NCBI RefSeq assembly: GCF_027483985.1 | Contig: NZ_JAIXTJ010000042.1 | Coordinates: 1 to 64,000, forward strand | DNA: 64,000 bases | Source: Flavobacterium sp. | GTDB lineage: Bacteria > Bacteroidota > Bacteroidia > Flavobacteriales > Flavobacteriaceae | Direction: 5' to 3' | Shown: piece by piece, positions 51,195 to 61,400 of the stretch | Position numbering within the stretch: position 1 is the stretch's first letter | Layout of the letters: each line of letters starts with the position of its first letter | The notes under the pieces: model-generated | Told to the model about the DNA's origin: nothing | What the model saw: the letters and a program-made list of their open reading frames with translations, nothing else | The model's database searches: none | Position numbers and translations under genes: made by a program

Positions 51195-52136
51195 ATGTCA
51201 CATTTAGAACCAGAAGCAAAAATATTTGCCTGTTCACAAAGTGTTCATTTAGCTGAAGAAATAGCTAAAAACTATGGAATTCCGCTGGGCAAAGTTACGT
51301 TCTCAAAATTTAGTGATGGAGAATTCCAACCCTCGTTTGAAGAATCTATAAGAGGATTACGCGTTTTTATTGTTTGCTCGACATTTCCAACAGCAGACAA
51401 TTTAATGGAGCTTTTGTTAATGATTGATGCTGCTAAAAGAGCATCAGCAAGACACATAACGCCAGTAATTCCGTACTTTGGATACGCTAGACAAGACAGA
51501 AAAGACAAACCAAGAGTACCAATTGGAGCAAAACTAATAGCAAAACTACTAGAAACTGCAGGTGCTACTCGAATTATGACCATGGACTTACACGCCGATC
51601 AAATTCAAGGTTTCTTTGAAAAACCAGTAGATCATTTATTTGCATCAACTATTTTCTTGCCTTATGTTGAAAGTTTGAATTTAGAAAATTTAACCATTGC
51701 ATCACCAGATATGGGTGGCTCTAAAAGAGCTTATGCCTATTCTAAATTTTTAGAATCTGATGTAGTAATTTGTTACAAGCAAAGAAAAGCAGCCAACGTC
51801 ATTGGTTCGATGGAATTAATAGGCGATGTAAAAGGTAGAAACATCATCTTAGTCGATGATATGATTGACACTGGTGGTACCTTGGCAAAAGCGGCCGACC
51901 TGATGATAGAAAAAGGAGCGCTGAGTGTAAGAGCCATTTGCACACACGCTATTTTATCGGGTGACGCTTATGAGAAGATTGAAAATTCTAAATTATTAGA
52001 ATTAATTGTTACCGATTCTATTCCGTTAAAGAAAGAATCTAACAAAATAAAAGTAGTGAGTTGTGCACCACTTTTTGCAGAAGTAATGCAAATGGTACAA
52101 CACAACAACTCTATAAGCGGTAAGTTTTTGATGTAA
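51195..52136 (+). CDS. prs: Ribose-phosphate pyrophosphokinase
   Basis: Makes PRPP from ribose-5-phosphate and ATP for nucleotide, His and Trp synthesis. The 313-residue protein has the FSDGEFQPSFEESIRG motif near residue 30 and PYFGYARQDRKDKPRVPIGAKL. Also present are the MDLHADQIQGFF signature near residue 130 and the PRPP loop ILVDDMIDTGGTL near residue 215. It is normal in length. The L25 gene follows after 94 bp, a pairing common in flavobacteria. Confidence 0.97.
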   Translation: MSHLEPEAKIFACSQSVHLAEEIAKNYGIPLGKVTFSKFSDGEFQPSFEESIRGLRVFIVCSTFPTADNLMELLLMIDAAKRASARHITPVIPYFGYARQDRKDKPRVPIGAKLIAKLLETAGATRIMTMDLHADQIQGFFEKPVDHLFASTIFLPYVESLNLENLTIASPDMGGSKRAYAYSKFLESDVVICYKQRKAANVIGSMELIGDVKGRNIILVDDMIDTGGTLAKAADLMIEKGALSVRAICTHAILSGDAYEKIENSKLLELIVTDSIPLKKESNKIKVVSCAPLFAEVMQMVQHNNSISGKFLM

Positions 52137-52230
52137 AACTGAGAGCTTAAAGCAAATGAAGATTTTGAAATGCTATTTTAAAGTCAACATCAAAATGAAT
52201 TTTTATAATTATTAACTATATATTTTTACA

Positions 52231-52839
52231 ATGAAATCAATTTCGATTAAAGGATCAGAAAGAGAAAGCGTGGGCAAGGTAGCAACCAAAGCGGTACGTA
52301 ATGCTGGAATGGTTCCTTGCGTAATTTACGGAGGAAGTCAACCAGTACATTTTCAAGCAGAAGCAAAAGCTTTCAAAAGTTTGGTTTACACTCCAAATGC
52401 GCACACAGTTGCCATTGATTTAGGAGGTAAAAAATTTGATGCTATTTTACAAGACATCCAATTTCACCCATTAACAGATGCTATTTTACACATCGATTTC
52501 TTCCAATTATCTGAGGATAAAGAAATCATTATGGAAGTGCCTGTTAAAATCACAGGAACATCTCCAGGTGTATTATTAGGTGGAGTTTTAAACTTAAACC
52601 AAAGAAGATTAAAAGTGAAAGCTTTACCAAAAGATCTTCCAGATTTTGTTGAAGCTAACATTTCTGAATTACAAATGGGTAACAAATTGTATGTAACTAA
52701 ATTACCTACAAACAATTTCAAATTGATGCACCCAGACAACACAGTAGTTTGTCAAGTGAAGATTTCACGTGCTGCTATGAAAGCTGCTCAAGAAGCTGCC
52801 AAAGCAGAAAAAGCTGCAACAAAAGGAAAGAAAAAATAA
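52231..52839 (+). CDS. Ribosomal protein L25/general stress protein Ctc
   Basis: A 202-residue 5S rRNA-binding ribosomal protein of the long Ctc/TL5 type. The L25 domain (1-90) has [21 protein letters not shown] and a [22 protein letters not shown] strand pair. The TL5 C-terminal domain (95-180) has [28 protein letters not shown] lysine/alanine-rich tail ([14 protein letters not shown]) is usual in this phylum. A terminator follows. Confidence 0.95.
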   Translation: MKSISIKGSERESVGKVATKAVRNAGMVPCVIYGGSQPVHFQAEAKAFKSLVYTPNAHTVAIDLGGKKFDAILQDIQFHPLTDAILHIDFFQLSEDKEIIMEVPVKITGTSPGVLLGGVLNLNQRRLKVKALPKDLPDFVEANISELQMGNKLYVTKLPTNNFKLMHPDNTVVCQVKISRAAMKAAQEAAKAEKAATKGKKK

Positions 52840-52861
52840 TTTTTCAATCACTTTATATAAG

Positions 52862-52892
52862 AAAGCATCAGTATTTTACTGGTGCTTTTTTT
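52862..52892 (+). terminator. Terminator after L25
   Basis: AAAGCATCAGT (52862-52872) pairs with ACTGGTGCTTT (52878-52888) around a short loop, followed by a T run. Confidence 0.88.
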
Positions 52893-52934
52893 ATGAAATC
52901 TGAATTTTTACCAATTTTAAGAACGAACCGCTTG

Positions 52935-53045
52935 GGCTTTCTTGCCTACCCTATTCCTGCTGTACATTCCAATAAAAAAATGGTGATTTCGAGAGCCTCA
53001 ACCACCATTTTTTTATTTCCATTGCCATCAGGGTTAGATAGTAAT
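52935..53045 (+). ncRNA. Flavobacterial repeated structured element (Flavo-1-like?)
   Basis: A CCTGCTGTACATTCCAAT segment is followed by a 12-bp stem (AAAAAAATGGTG 52974-52985 / CACCATTTTTTT 53003-53014) and then TTGCCATCAGGGTTAG. I recall this order (CCTGCTGT..., hairpin, ...ATCAGGG.TAG) from multi-copy non-coding elements of flavobacteria. It may correspond to the Flavo-1 RNA family, but I could not compare with the model. No gene is otherwise seen between 52893 and 53162. Confidence 0.35.
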
Positions 53046-53162
53046 CTATTAGTATAAAATTAGATTTTCAAAACAATTATAGTATTTTTACAACAGCAAC
53101 CTGCTTAACTGGCGATAGGTTGGTTTTCAAAAACATTCCATAAAAAAGAAACAAAAGTTCCA

Positions 53163-53729
53163 ATGAAAAAATTTTTAATTGTGGGTTTAGGCAATATTGG
53201 TGCCGAATATGTAAACACACGACACAACATCGGATTCAAAATAGTAGATCACTTTGCTAGAAAAGAAGCTATTTCTTTTCAAACCGCCAAACTCGGAGAT
53301 ATCGCAGAATGCAAAATTAAAGGCCGAACCATCTTGCTACTTAAACCTAATACTTATATGAATTTAAGTGGTAAAGCAGTCAAATATTGGATGGAAAAAG
53401 AAAACATCGAAAAAGAAAATGTTCTAATTATTACAGACGACCTAAATCTAGCCTTCGGAACCATTAGAATAAAAACCAAAGGCAGCGATGGTGGTCATAA
53501 CGGATTAAAAAACATTCAATTGTTACTAAACACCACAGAATATCCTAGATTCCGATTCGGAATAAGTGATGAATTTAAAAAAGGACAACAAGTAGATTAT
53601 GTACTAGGCGACTGGAATGACGAAGAAAAAACAAAGCTTGTGGAGCGATTAGAACTAGCAAGCGAAATCATTACCTCTTTTGCATTGGCTGGACTAAATA
53701 ACACTATGAACAGCTATAATGGTAAATAA
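53163..53729 (+). CDS. pth: Peptidyl-tRNA hydrolase
   Basis: Releases tRNA from prematurely dissociated peptidyl-tRNA. The 188-residue protein shows VGLGNIGAEYVNTRHNIGF with the catalytic His about residue 20, KPNTYMNLSGKAV with the key Asn, and TDDLNLAFGTIRIKTKGSDGGHNGLKNI with the catalytic Asp. Complete and of normal length. Its place near prs and L25 is common in bacteria. Confidence 0.97.
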   Translation: MKKFLIVGLGNIGAEYVNTRHNIGFKIVDHFARKEAISFQTAKLGDIAECKIKGRTILLLKPNTYMNLSGKAVKYWMEKENIEKENVLIITDDLNLAFGTIRIKTKGSDGGHNGLKNIQLLLNTTEYPRFRFGISDEFKKGQQVDYVLGDWNDEEKTKLVERLELASEIITSFALAGLNNTMNSYNGK

Positions 53730-53772
53730 TGGTATTCTTTTTGCTAATCTTTAACTATTAAACAGTATACTA

Positions 53773-54297
53773 ATGAAAAAAATACTACTACTACCAGCAG
53801 CGGTTCTGTTATCGTTCTGTTGCTCTAATAAAGAACTAGCTAAAGCCGATGGTGCTAAAAATATAAAAATGGAGTCGCAATGCCCATCAGACGGAACTTG
53901 CTCTACAGAAGTTTTTAAAAACAAAACCTTAGTAGTAAAAACCGACGCATATGGTTCGATTTACTATCAAATGGAAGATGATGAAAACACCTCTGTAATT
54001 GTTTATCAATACAACCGTACTGTTAAAGGTGATTTGCAAGATGCTAATTACAAAGAAGAAGTAGTATTTGAAATCAATAACAACGAAACTGCGCTTTCCT
54101 TAGAAAATACTTCGTTACAAAAATCTAAAATGCTCTTCGGCAGAATCTGTTTTTGCAGAGGGCAAACTGGCTATTATAAAGTAGAAGAAGGTCAATTAAA
54201 CTTAACGAAAAACAACAATTTTATTACGTTTAATTTAGATTTCACAATTACCAAAGTACCGCAGATTATTAAAAATATCAATACCACTATAAACTAA
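53773..54297 (+). CDS. Hypothetical lipoprotein
   Basis: A 174-residue protein with a lipoprotein signal (LLSFCCSNKELAK). The mature part has a CPSDGTCSTEVFKNKTL segment and a GRICFCRGQTGYYKVEEG segment, so four cysteines may pair; the rest is beta-rich. Not recognised as a named family. It starts 43 bp after pth and ends at a bidirectional terminator. Confidence 0.75.
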   Translation: MKKILLLPAAVLLSFCCSNKELAKADGAKNIKMESQCPSDGTCSTEVFKNKTLVVKTDAYGSIYYQMEDDENTSVIVYQYNRTVKGDLQDANYKEEVVFEINNNETALSLENTSLQKSKMLFGRICFCRGQTGYYKVEEGQLNLTKNNNFITFNLDFTITKVPQIIKNINTTIN

Positions 54298-54325
54298 AAA
54301 AGTCCCGAGAAATCGGGACTTTTTA
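54295..54325. terminator. Bidirectional terminator
   Basis: AGTCCCGA (54301-54308) and TCGGGACT (54313-54320) pair around GAAA, with an A run before and a T run after. It serves the lipoprotein gene (+) and the M12B protease gene (-). Confidence 0.9.
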
Positions 54326-54342
54326 TTTTATTATCGGAGTAA

Positions 54343-56997
54343 TTATTCTACAACAATTTTCTTCACAATCTTTTTATCTCCGTCTTGAATATTTACAAGG
54401 TAGATTCCAGATTGCACATTATCTAATTGAAGTGTTTGTTCAAAAACACCATTGTTTTGATAAGCATTACTAAAAATTGATCTTCCTCTCATATCAAATA
54501 CTGATACATTAATATCATTTCCTGTAGTAGAGTTAAACTTCACAGTAAAAGTTCCATCATTAGGATTTGGATATAAGGCAAAATTTTCAAATGAGAAACT
54601 ATCATTACTCAATAGAGCAATAGTTTGACTACAAATTTCTATTGAGAAAGAGTTAATAGTTCCTGTTGTACCTGCAACTAAATCTCTTACTCCAATTTGC
54701 CAGTTTCCAGAAGGGTTAAATCCGTTCATTGAATTTAGATCACCAACTGGAACATAAGTTCCTTGTGTTGGACTTGCACACGTTAAAGCACTTCCTTGAG
54801 CATCCCAAGTTACATTAATATTTGCTCCACTAGCGCAACCTTGACTGTATAGTACAAATGGTGGTCCAGAAGGCGCACCTGGTCTTACCACAGCAAAATT
54901 TAATTGCTGAATGTTAGGATGTGTAGCATTAATATTGATGTTTACATCAGAAATTGTGCTTGTTGATGAAGGAACTGTGATTGATCTAACAGTATAATTT
55001 GTAGAACCATCAGCTGGTGAAAACGGTGTTGTAAATGGGTATGTTGTACAATTATTTGTAACTGAGTAACCGATATAAATGTTTTTGCTGTTAACGGCAT
55101 AATAAATATTTTCTTTAGCTCTTACCATAATTCTTCCGGTTTGAGTAACAACATTAGGAACAGTGATAGTTGCGCTTCCTGAGTTTGGCACTCCAGATGG
55201 CGTTAACAACGTAGGGAAAGTAACTCCACCATCGGTAGATAAATAAATATCAACATTTGCTGATAATGTTTCAGCTCCGTTTCTTACCCAAGTAATGGTT
55301 TGTGTACTTCCTTGAGCCCAACCTTGAGTTGTGTTTTGAGAACTTACAGAAAATGGTCCGATAGTATTACTTGCAGTAACCACTACATTATCTCTTGTAG
55401 TTTGACCACCATTTGGTGCTCTATTATCTCTTACTGTAAGAGCAAAATTATAAGTTCTTCCTGCAGTCGAAACTACTTCCCAAGTACTTGCGATATTTCC
55501 TGCTACTACAGTTGCCAAAGCTGGCATATATCTTTCTTGTGTACTCACTGGAGGATTAGATCTAAAAGCCGGACCAGAAGTATTGTTGGCTGCTGGCGGT
55601 TGTGCTGCTACAGCATTATCAAACTGTTCCCAGCAATAAGTCAAAGCGTCTCCGTTAGCATCAGTAACCGATTGTGGAAATAAAATAAAAGGAGTTCCTT
55701 TAGGGATGGTTCTGTCAACACCTGCATTTACTGCTGGTGGTGTATTTCCATTCAATGCATTTGGCGCACAATTTCCTGTTGAAATAGTAAAAGCCATCAT
55801 TTGATTTAAACTTACAGTATGAAAGTGAGCGTCAGAATTTGGCTGAACATCTGGTGCACATATTCCTGCATAACCCATAATTGTATTTCCAGAACCTGTT
55901 TCTACAGCAGTTGCTGCAGCTCTGTTACAGTCATTATTTTGTGTATGACCTGCTCCGAATTGGTGCCCCATTTCATGAGCAACATAATCAATATCGAAAG
56001 GATCTCCAACCGGTGAAGGTGATCCAGTAATACCTCTAGCTTTACTGCCTGTACAAGGAGAATTTAACTGAGCAAGACCTCCACCACCAGTACTAACAGT
56101 GTGACCGATATCATAATTTGCGGCACCAATGGCTCCATCAATCACTGTTTGACTTTCATTAATTAAGCTTGTAGCTGTATCATTAGTAAAGTTATCAGAA
56201 TCTACAAAAATTACTAAATCATTATTAGCAACTAAATTCATACGTAAAGACATGTCTCTTTCGTACAATCCGTTTACACGTGTCATTGTAACATTCATAG
56301 CAGATAAAACAGCCGCTTTCTTTTGTGCTAAAGTTCCACCATTTAATCCTGCTTGACCGATATGAAAAGCAGCGTACTCGATGGTACAAGCCATTGCTAA
56401 TCTATATTGTCTAAATCTACCGTCATTAGCTGCCACAGTAGCTGTTTCTAACAATCTTGGCGCATCTTCTACTTCATTATTTAAACAAGTAAAAGCACTA
56501 CTTCTTGAAACATTACTTCTGCTGTAAACGATGTAATTCTCTAAATCTTTAGTATACGTATCAATATAATAAGTACCTGCAGAACCTGATAATGACATAA
56601 CATGTAAACCAAAAAGAGTAGTACTAAAACGAATTGATGCTTTTCCATCGATGCTTACTCCAACGTATGATTTAATATTCGGATATCTGTTAGCTAGGCC
56701 TGCCTCCATAATTGGAGCATCATAGATTCTATAACTTGTAAAATCTCCATCTTGATTTGGAAAATCAACAATTACATTCGAACTACCAGTGTTTTCTAAA
56801 GGCGCTTGAAGCAATTGTGCCTTTAAAGCAGTAAAGTCAAGAGAAAATAATTGATATTCTCTTGGCATTGTAGCACGATCCATTTTGCTTAAATCTTTTA
56901 ATCTGTTCTCTGTAGTTTTACTCCACAAGGAACCTTGACCAAAACTTGAAACAAAAATTAAAACCGCACTAAAAGTAAATAGTAAGTTTCTTTTCAT
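54343..56997 (-). CDS. Secreted reprolysin-like metalloprotease with P domain and T9SS type A signal
   Basis: An 884-residue secreted zinc protease. The start at 56997 (MKRNLLFTF) is chosen because it opens a signal peptide (FVSSFGQG); a longer frame reaches 57078. A propeptide region is followed by the M12B-like catalytic domain with HEMGHQFGAGH (His341, Glu342, His345, His351) and a downstream IMGYAGIC Met-turn. Next come an Ig/PKD-like part (about 430-650) and a proprotein-convertase P domain (about 670-800, ending SFSIEIC). The T9SS type A sorting domain (LYPNPNDGTFTV...) closes it. Exported by T9SS. Confidence 0.9.
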   Translation of the reverse strand: MKRNLLFTFSAVLIFVSSFGQGSLWSKTTENRLKDLSKMDRATMPREYQLFSLDFTALKAQLLQAPLENTGSSNVIVDFPNQDGDFTSYRIYDAPIMEAGLANRYPNIKSYVGVSIDGKASIRFSTTLFGLHVMSLSGSAGTYYIDTYTKDLENYIVYSRSNVSRSSAFTCLNNEVEDAPRLLETATVAANDGRFRQYRLAMACTIEYAAFHIGQAGLNGGTLAQKKAAVLSAMNVTMTRVNGLYERDMSLRMNLVANNDLVIFVDSDNFTNDTATSLINESQTVIDGAIGAANYDIGHTVSTGGGGLAQLNSPCTGSKARGITGSPSPVGDPFDIDYVAHEMGHQFGAGHTQNNDCNRAAATAVETGSGNTIMGYAGICAPDVQPNSDAHFHTVSLNQMMAFTISTGNCAPNALNGNTPPAVNAGVDRTIPKGTPFILFPQSVTDANGDALTYCWEQFDNAVAAQPPAANNTSGPAFRSNPPVSTQERYMPALATVVAGNIASTWEVVSTAGRTYNFALTVRDNRAPNGGQTTRDNVVVTASNTIGPFSVSSQNTTQGWAQGSTQTITWVRNGAETLSANVDIYLSTDGGVTFPTLLTPSGVPNSGSATITVPNVVTQTGRIMVRAKENIYYAVNSKNIYIGYSVTNNCTTYPFTTPFSPADGSTNYTVRSITVPSSTSTISDVNININATHPNIQQLNFAVVRPGAPSGPPFVLYSQGCASGANINVTWDAQGSALTCASPTQGTYVPVGDLNSMNGFNPSGNWQIGVRDLVAGTTGTINSFSIEICSQTIALLSNDSFSFENFALYPNPNDGTFTVKFNSTTGNDINVSVFDMRGRSIFSNAYQNNGVFEQTLQLDNVQSGIYLVNIQDGDKKIVKKIVVE

Positions 56998-57019
56998 AAT
57001 GTTTTTATTATTAATTGTC

Positions 57020-57037
57020 AAAAAAAAAAAAAAAAAA
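57020..57037. repeat. Homopolymer of 18 A in the promoter region of the protease gene
   Basis: An uninterrupted A18 (T18 on the coding - strand) lies 22 bp upstream of the protease start. Such tracts change length easily and could alter expression. Confidence 0.7.
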
Positions 57038-57060
57038 TGATAATTTCTTAATTTAGAATC

Positions 57061-57103
57061 AAAAAAAAGAAGCCTCAAATGCTAATTAACATTTGAGGCT
57101 TCT
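57061..57103 (-). terminator. Terminator of the M43 protease gene
   Basis: A 13-bp perfect stem (AGAAGCCTCAAAT / ATTTGAGGCTTCT) is followed on the - strand by a run of T. It lies 22 bp past the M43 stop and keeps that transcript out of the next gene. Confidence 0.9.
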
Positions 57104-57124
57104 GAAATTATAATTAATTTAAAA

Positions 57125-58360
57125 TTATTTTTTGATTATTTTATCCGATTTTAAAAAAGTAGTTCCGTTGTAAATTCTTAAATAGTAAACTCCTGATTCT
57201 AAATTTTCGACAGCTACTTTATTGTTTACCTCAGTAAGTTTTTGTGATTTTACTAACTGACCATTTACATTAAAAATTTCAACAAAATCCACTGCTGTAT
57301 GTGGTGAAGTAATCATAAAGTATTGAGAAACAGGATTAGGATAAACTGCAATGGCTTGAATAGCTCCTGCTTCATCTAATCCTAAAGAAGCACAACCATT
57401 AGAAGTTAACAAACTGGCTCTAGGACCATTTAAGGTATTTCGCATAATAGTTTTTTGGCCAGCTGTGAAAAATGCCATACACGCATCGTTAACATAGTCC
57501 ATATAATTCATAAACATGGAACCATTGGTTGTAGTTGTACATGCATTAGCATTATTAGGAAAAGTTGGGCATCCTGCATAAGGATCATTAGTTGCCGGTG
57601 TATCGGTTACACCATCATTATTCGCTGCTGTACCGCAAGCGCTACCATCATCACCCCAAGGATGTAGTAATCCAAAATAATGTCCAATCTCATGCGTTGC
57701 CGTTCTACCTTTATTAAATGGTGCTGTTGCTGTTCCTGTATTTCCAAAAAACTGATCGCCTATACACAATCCGTCAAAAGGTTCTCCAGCTGCAGAAGGC
57801 AAATAGGCAAATCCTAACAATTGATTATCTGTAAAACGTCCTATCCAAACATTTAAATATTTAGTTGGATCCCAAGCTGTTAAACCTGCACTTAAATAAT
57901 AACTGTTTTCAAAGACAAACGATGACGGCACTGATTTTCTTTCGATCCCAGTAGTTGCAGCTCCAGCAGGTGTTCTGGTTGCTTTACAAAATAAAATCTC
58001 GGCATCAGCACCCAAACCTTGAAAAGCAGCAGGAACTACGGAAGAAAAATCAGCATTGGTTTTTCTAAAATCATTATTCAAAATAGCCAATTGTGAGTTT
58101 ATCTGTGCATCACTAATATTTTGAATCGAAGTCTTGTATAAAACGTGAAAAACAACCGGGATTGTTACCACAACATTTGTATTCTTATTAGCTTGTGCCG
58201 TAGCTGGATTTTGTAAATAATCCATAGTTTCTTGATGATGAATGGCAAAAGATGGATTATTCATCTTAAGTTCATTCATTTTCTCAGTAGTTGCACATGT
58301 TCGTTGGGAAAAACCATTTAACGAAACTAAAATCAGTGCACTAAGTACTATCTTTTTCAT
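57125..58360 (-). CDS. Secreted M43 (pappalysin-family) metalloprotease with T9SS type A signal
   Basis: A 411-residue protein. The start at 58360 opens a signal peptide (LVSLNGFSQ); the frame is open upstream to 58411. The propeptide is followed by the catalytic domain with THEIGHYFGLLH (His223, Glu224, His227, His233) and the long loop GDDGSACGTAANNDGVTDTP typical of M43. The Met-turn is FMNYMDYVND. The last 75 residues are a T9SS type A sorting domain (VYPNPVSQYFMI...GVYYLRIYNG). Secreted or cell-surface. Confidence 0.92.
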   Translation of the reverse strand: MKKIVLSALILVSLNGFSQRTCATTEKMNELKMNNPSFAIHHQETMDYLQNPATAQANKNTNVVVTIPVVFHVLYKTSIQNISDAQINSQLAILNNDFRKTNADFSSVVPAAFQGLGADAEILFCKATRTPAGAATTGIERKSVPSSFVFENSYYLSAGLTAWDPTKYLNVWIGRFTDNQLLGFAYLPSAAGEPFDGLCIGDQFFGNTGTATAPFNKGRTATHEIGHYFGLLHPWGDDGSACGTAANNDGVTDTPATNDPYAGCPTFPNNANACTTTTNGSMFMNYMDYVNDACMAFFTAGQKTIMRNTLNGPRASLLTSNGCASLGLDEAGAIQAIAVYPNPVSQYFMITSPHTAVDFVEIFNVNGQLVKSQKLTEVNNKVAVENLESGVYYLRIYNGTTFLKSDKIIKK

Positions 58361-58392
58361 TGTATATCTTTTATTTAGCCCCAAAAATAAAT

Positions 58393-58419
58393 AAAAAAGG
58401 GAAGTAAACACTTCCCTTT
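58393..58419 (-). terminator. Terminator of the large metalloprotease gene
   Basis: AAAGGGAAGT and ACTTCCCTTT pair around a 4-nt loop; on the - strand a T run follows. Confidence 0.85.
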
Positions 58420-58440
58420 AAAAAATATTTAATCAATTGA

Positions 58441-61400
58441 TTATTGAATCACAATTTTTTTAGTAATTTTCTTATCTCCATCTTGAATATTAACAAGATA
58501 AACGCCAGATTCTACGTTTTCTAATTGTAATTTTTCGTTGAAGAAACCATTATTTTGGTATGATTTTGCGAAAACTTCTCTACCTCTAATATCGTGCACA
58601 CCGATTACTATCTCATTGCTTGATGCCGAATTAAATTGAACCGTAAAAGTTCCATTATTCGGATTTGGAGAAAGTACAAAGTTTTCAAATACATTTTGAT
58701 TCACTGCAAGAGCTTCAGCAATATTACATAGATTCAAACTCCAGCTGTTTATTGAACCACCATCTTGAGCTGCAGCATCAAGAACTCTCAAAGTCCAAGT
58801 ACCATTCATTGGTTGACCATTTAAAGCTGCTAATGCTTGAGCTGGTATTACAACTCCACCAATTGCTGGATTATTAGCACAAACTAATGGGTTTCCTGAA
58901 TCATCAAATGTAGTTACAATATTATTCAACGCCGCATTTGTACATGGACGAGATACTAGTTGCACTTGCGTTCCAGAAGGACTAATTAAAGTAAGTACTA
59001 AGTCATTTACCCAAGTATGCGTAATGTCTAGAGTAATATTGGCATCAGATATGGTAGTAGTTTGTCCCGTAATATTCAATGTAGAATTAACCGTTGCATT
59101 AGCGGTAGTTGGAATTACTAAAGGAACATTAGTTGAATTTCCAGTTACACAAGAAACGATTCCCGTAACAAATTTAAACTCAGAACTAAAATTACCCGTA
59201 CAGTTAGCACTAACCGGTGCCACTCTCCAAAAATAGGCTACACCTTGTGTTAATCCAGTAACACTGTAAACATTTGTTGTAACATTACCTGAACTTACTA
59301 TTGAGTTAAATGATGCATCTGTTGCTACTTGTACATTATAAGAACTCGCACTAGCATTCACTGCCCATGTTAAGTTTAAAGTCGTATTTTGAGCTGTTGC
59401 ATTGTTAGCTGGCGTTGTTAAAACAACATCAGGCAATCCTAAGTATAAGTGAAATGGAACCGTTTTTACAGTAGCTCCAGAAGTTGCTGTTGCTAAAATT
59501 GTATAAACACCTGCTGGAGTACTTAGTAAATTATCAATAGTCATTGCCACTGATCCGTTTGAACCACTTAGCGTTGCTGGGTTAAAAATAACATTTGTTC
59601 CAGCTGGATTTCCTGTTGCGCTAAACGTTGTTGTACCGTTAAAACCCGCTAATGCTGTATAATCAAAATTATAAGTAACAGATGCCGTTGAACACACCAA
59701 TCTACTTTGTGAGCTAGATTGTGTTACTGCAAATGTTGTTGGAGCTGTTGTGATAGTAAAATTATTGTTTGAGATATCAAAGAAAATATTTTCAAATCCT
59801 TTAACCATAATTCTATTATTTGTACCCACATTATTTGGTACAGTTACAATAGTACTTCCATTATTAGGTACTTTATTTGCCAATTGAATTGGATAGGTTA
59901 AACCACCATCGGTAGACAAGAAAACATCTACAAAAGGAGAATTCACTCCGTTACCAGTTGTTCCTGCAACATCCCAAGTAACTGTTTGATTTGATCCAGC
60001 AACCCAAGTTACAGCAGTATTTGGTGCATTAACTACAAAAGGTCCTGCTGCTGCATTAACATTAACAACCATATCTGTAAAAGCTGTTTGACCGACTCTC
60101 ACTGGCGCAGTAGCACTATAAGGTGCGTTATCTCTAACTGTCAATCTAAAATTCAAAGTTCTTGAAACAGAACTTAAAGCCTCTGTCAAAACACCTGGAT
60201 CTCCTGTAACCGTTGTTGTGGTTGGAGAATTAGCAATTATCGATTGAATATTTGGAAAATATCTTACTGGAGTTGCTGTTGGAAGGTAAGAAATGAAATT
60301 TGGTCCTATAGTTTTAGTTTCACTAGCAACACTATTAGCACCTGTTGAAGAACCACCATCATCATTTTGCTCCCAACAATAAGTTAATACATCATTAGCA
60401 TTAGCATCTGTTGCTGAACTAGTTAAAACAAATGGCGTACTTCTTGGAATGATGTAATTAGCTACTGGCGCAACCACTGGAGTTGCATTAGTTCCAGCCA
60501 ATGAAGTTGTAATAAGACAAGCTCTTGTTGCTAAATTGTTTTGAATTTGTTGAATGGTTGTTTGATGAAAAATATCTATCGAATGATCAGCCACGTCTTG
60601 ACCGGTAATTCCTGCATATCCCATAATAGTTATTCCTGAACCTACTTCTTTATTTACACCTGCACCTTCATTTGAATTAGAAAACGTGTGGTTTCCACCC
60701 AATTGGTGCCCTATCTCGTGTGCTACATAATCGATATCAAAGTTGTCTCCTTGTGGAACACCGTCAGCAGGAGAAGTAATTCCTCTACCTTTAGTAGCTC
60801 CAGTTCCTGCAGCAATACCGTTAACACAAACGCAACCTATACAACCTGCATTTCCTCCACCGCCAGTAGAACCAAACATATGTCCAATATCATAAGCAGC
60901 ATTGTTTGCTGCTAAACTTGTACCTGTACCTGTTAAAGTAGTATTAAGAGCTTGTTGCAATTGTGTATTCCAATTAGCCATTCCAGTATATGGATCGGTT
61001 GCTGGATTGTAATAAATAACATTAGTAGAACTAGCCACTAAATTTAAATGCAATGCTAAATCTTTTTCATAAATACCATTGCAACGAGTTAAGGTTGCAT
61101 TGAAAGCAGCAAGCACTAATCCTACTTGACTAGCATTAGTTGCACCAAAATAATTAGAATATTCTGCATTACACGACTGTGCTAAACGCATTGTTTTTAA
61201 TTCTCCTGCATTAGACAAAGCTGTTGTATTAGTAGCTACTCTATGATTTAAATCGTCTACCAATTTATGCTCTTCGGTAGCACATGTCCAAGGTAAACCA
61301 CCTTTTTGTCTTTGTGATTTAAATACAGCATAAGTTACGTGGTCTTGCGAATAAGCTTCAATAAATTCTGAAGGCTTATCAGCTCTGAAAACCATTGTTT

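Noticed and set aside
52749..53057. A 102-codon frame overlapping the end of the L25 gene
   Set aside because: It runs through the L25 coding end, its terminator and the repeat element, and has no family-like pattern.
55300..55683. A 127-codon + strand frame opposite the metalloprotease
   Set aside because: It is a Ser/Cys-rich shadow of the protease coding sequence with no protein-like pattern.
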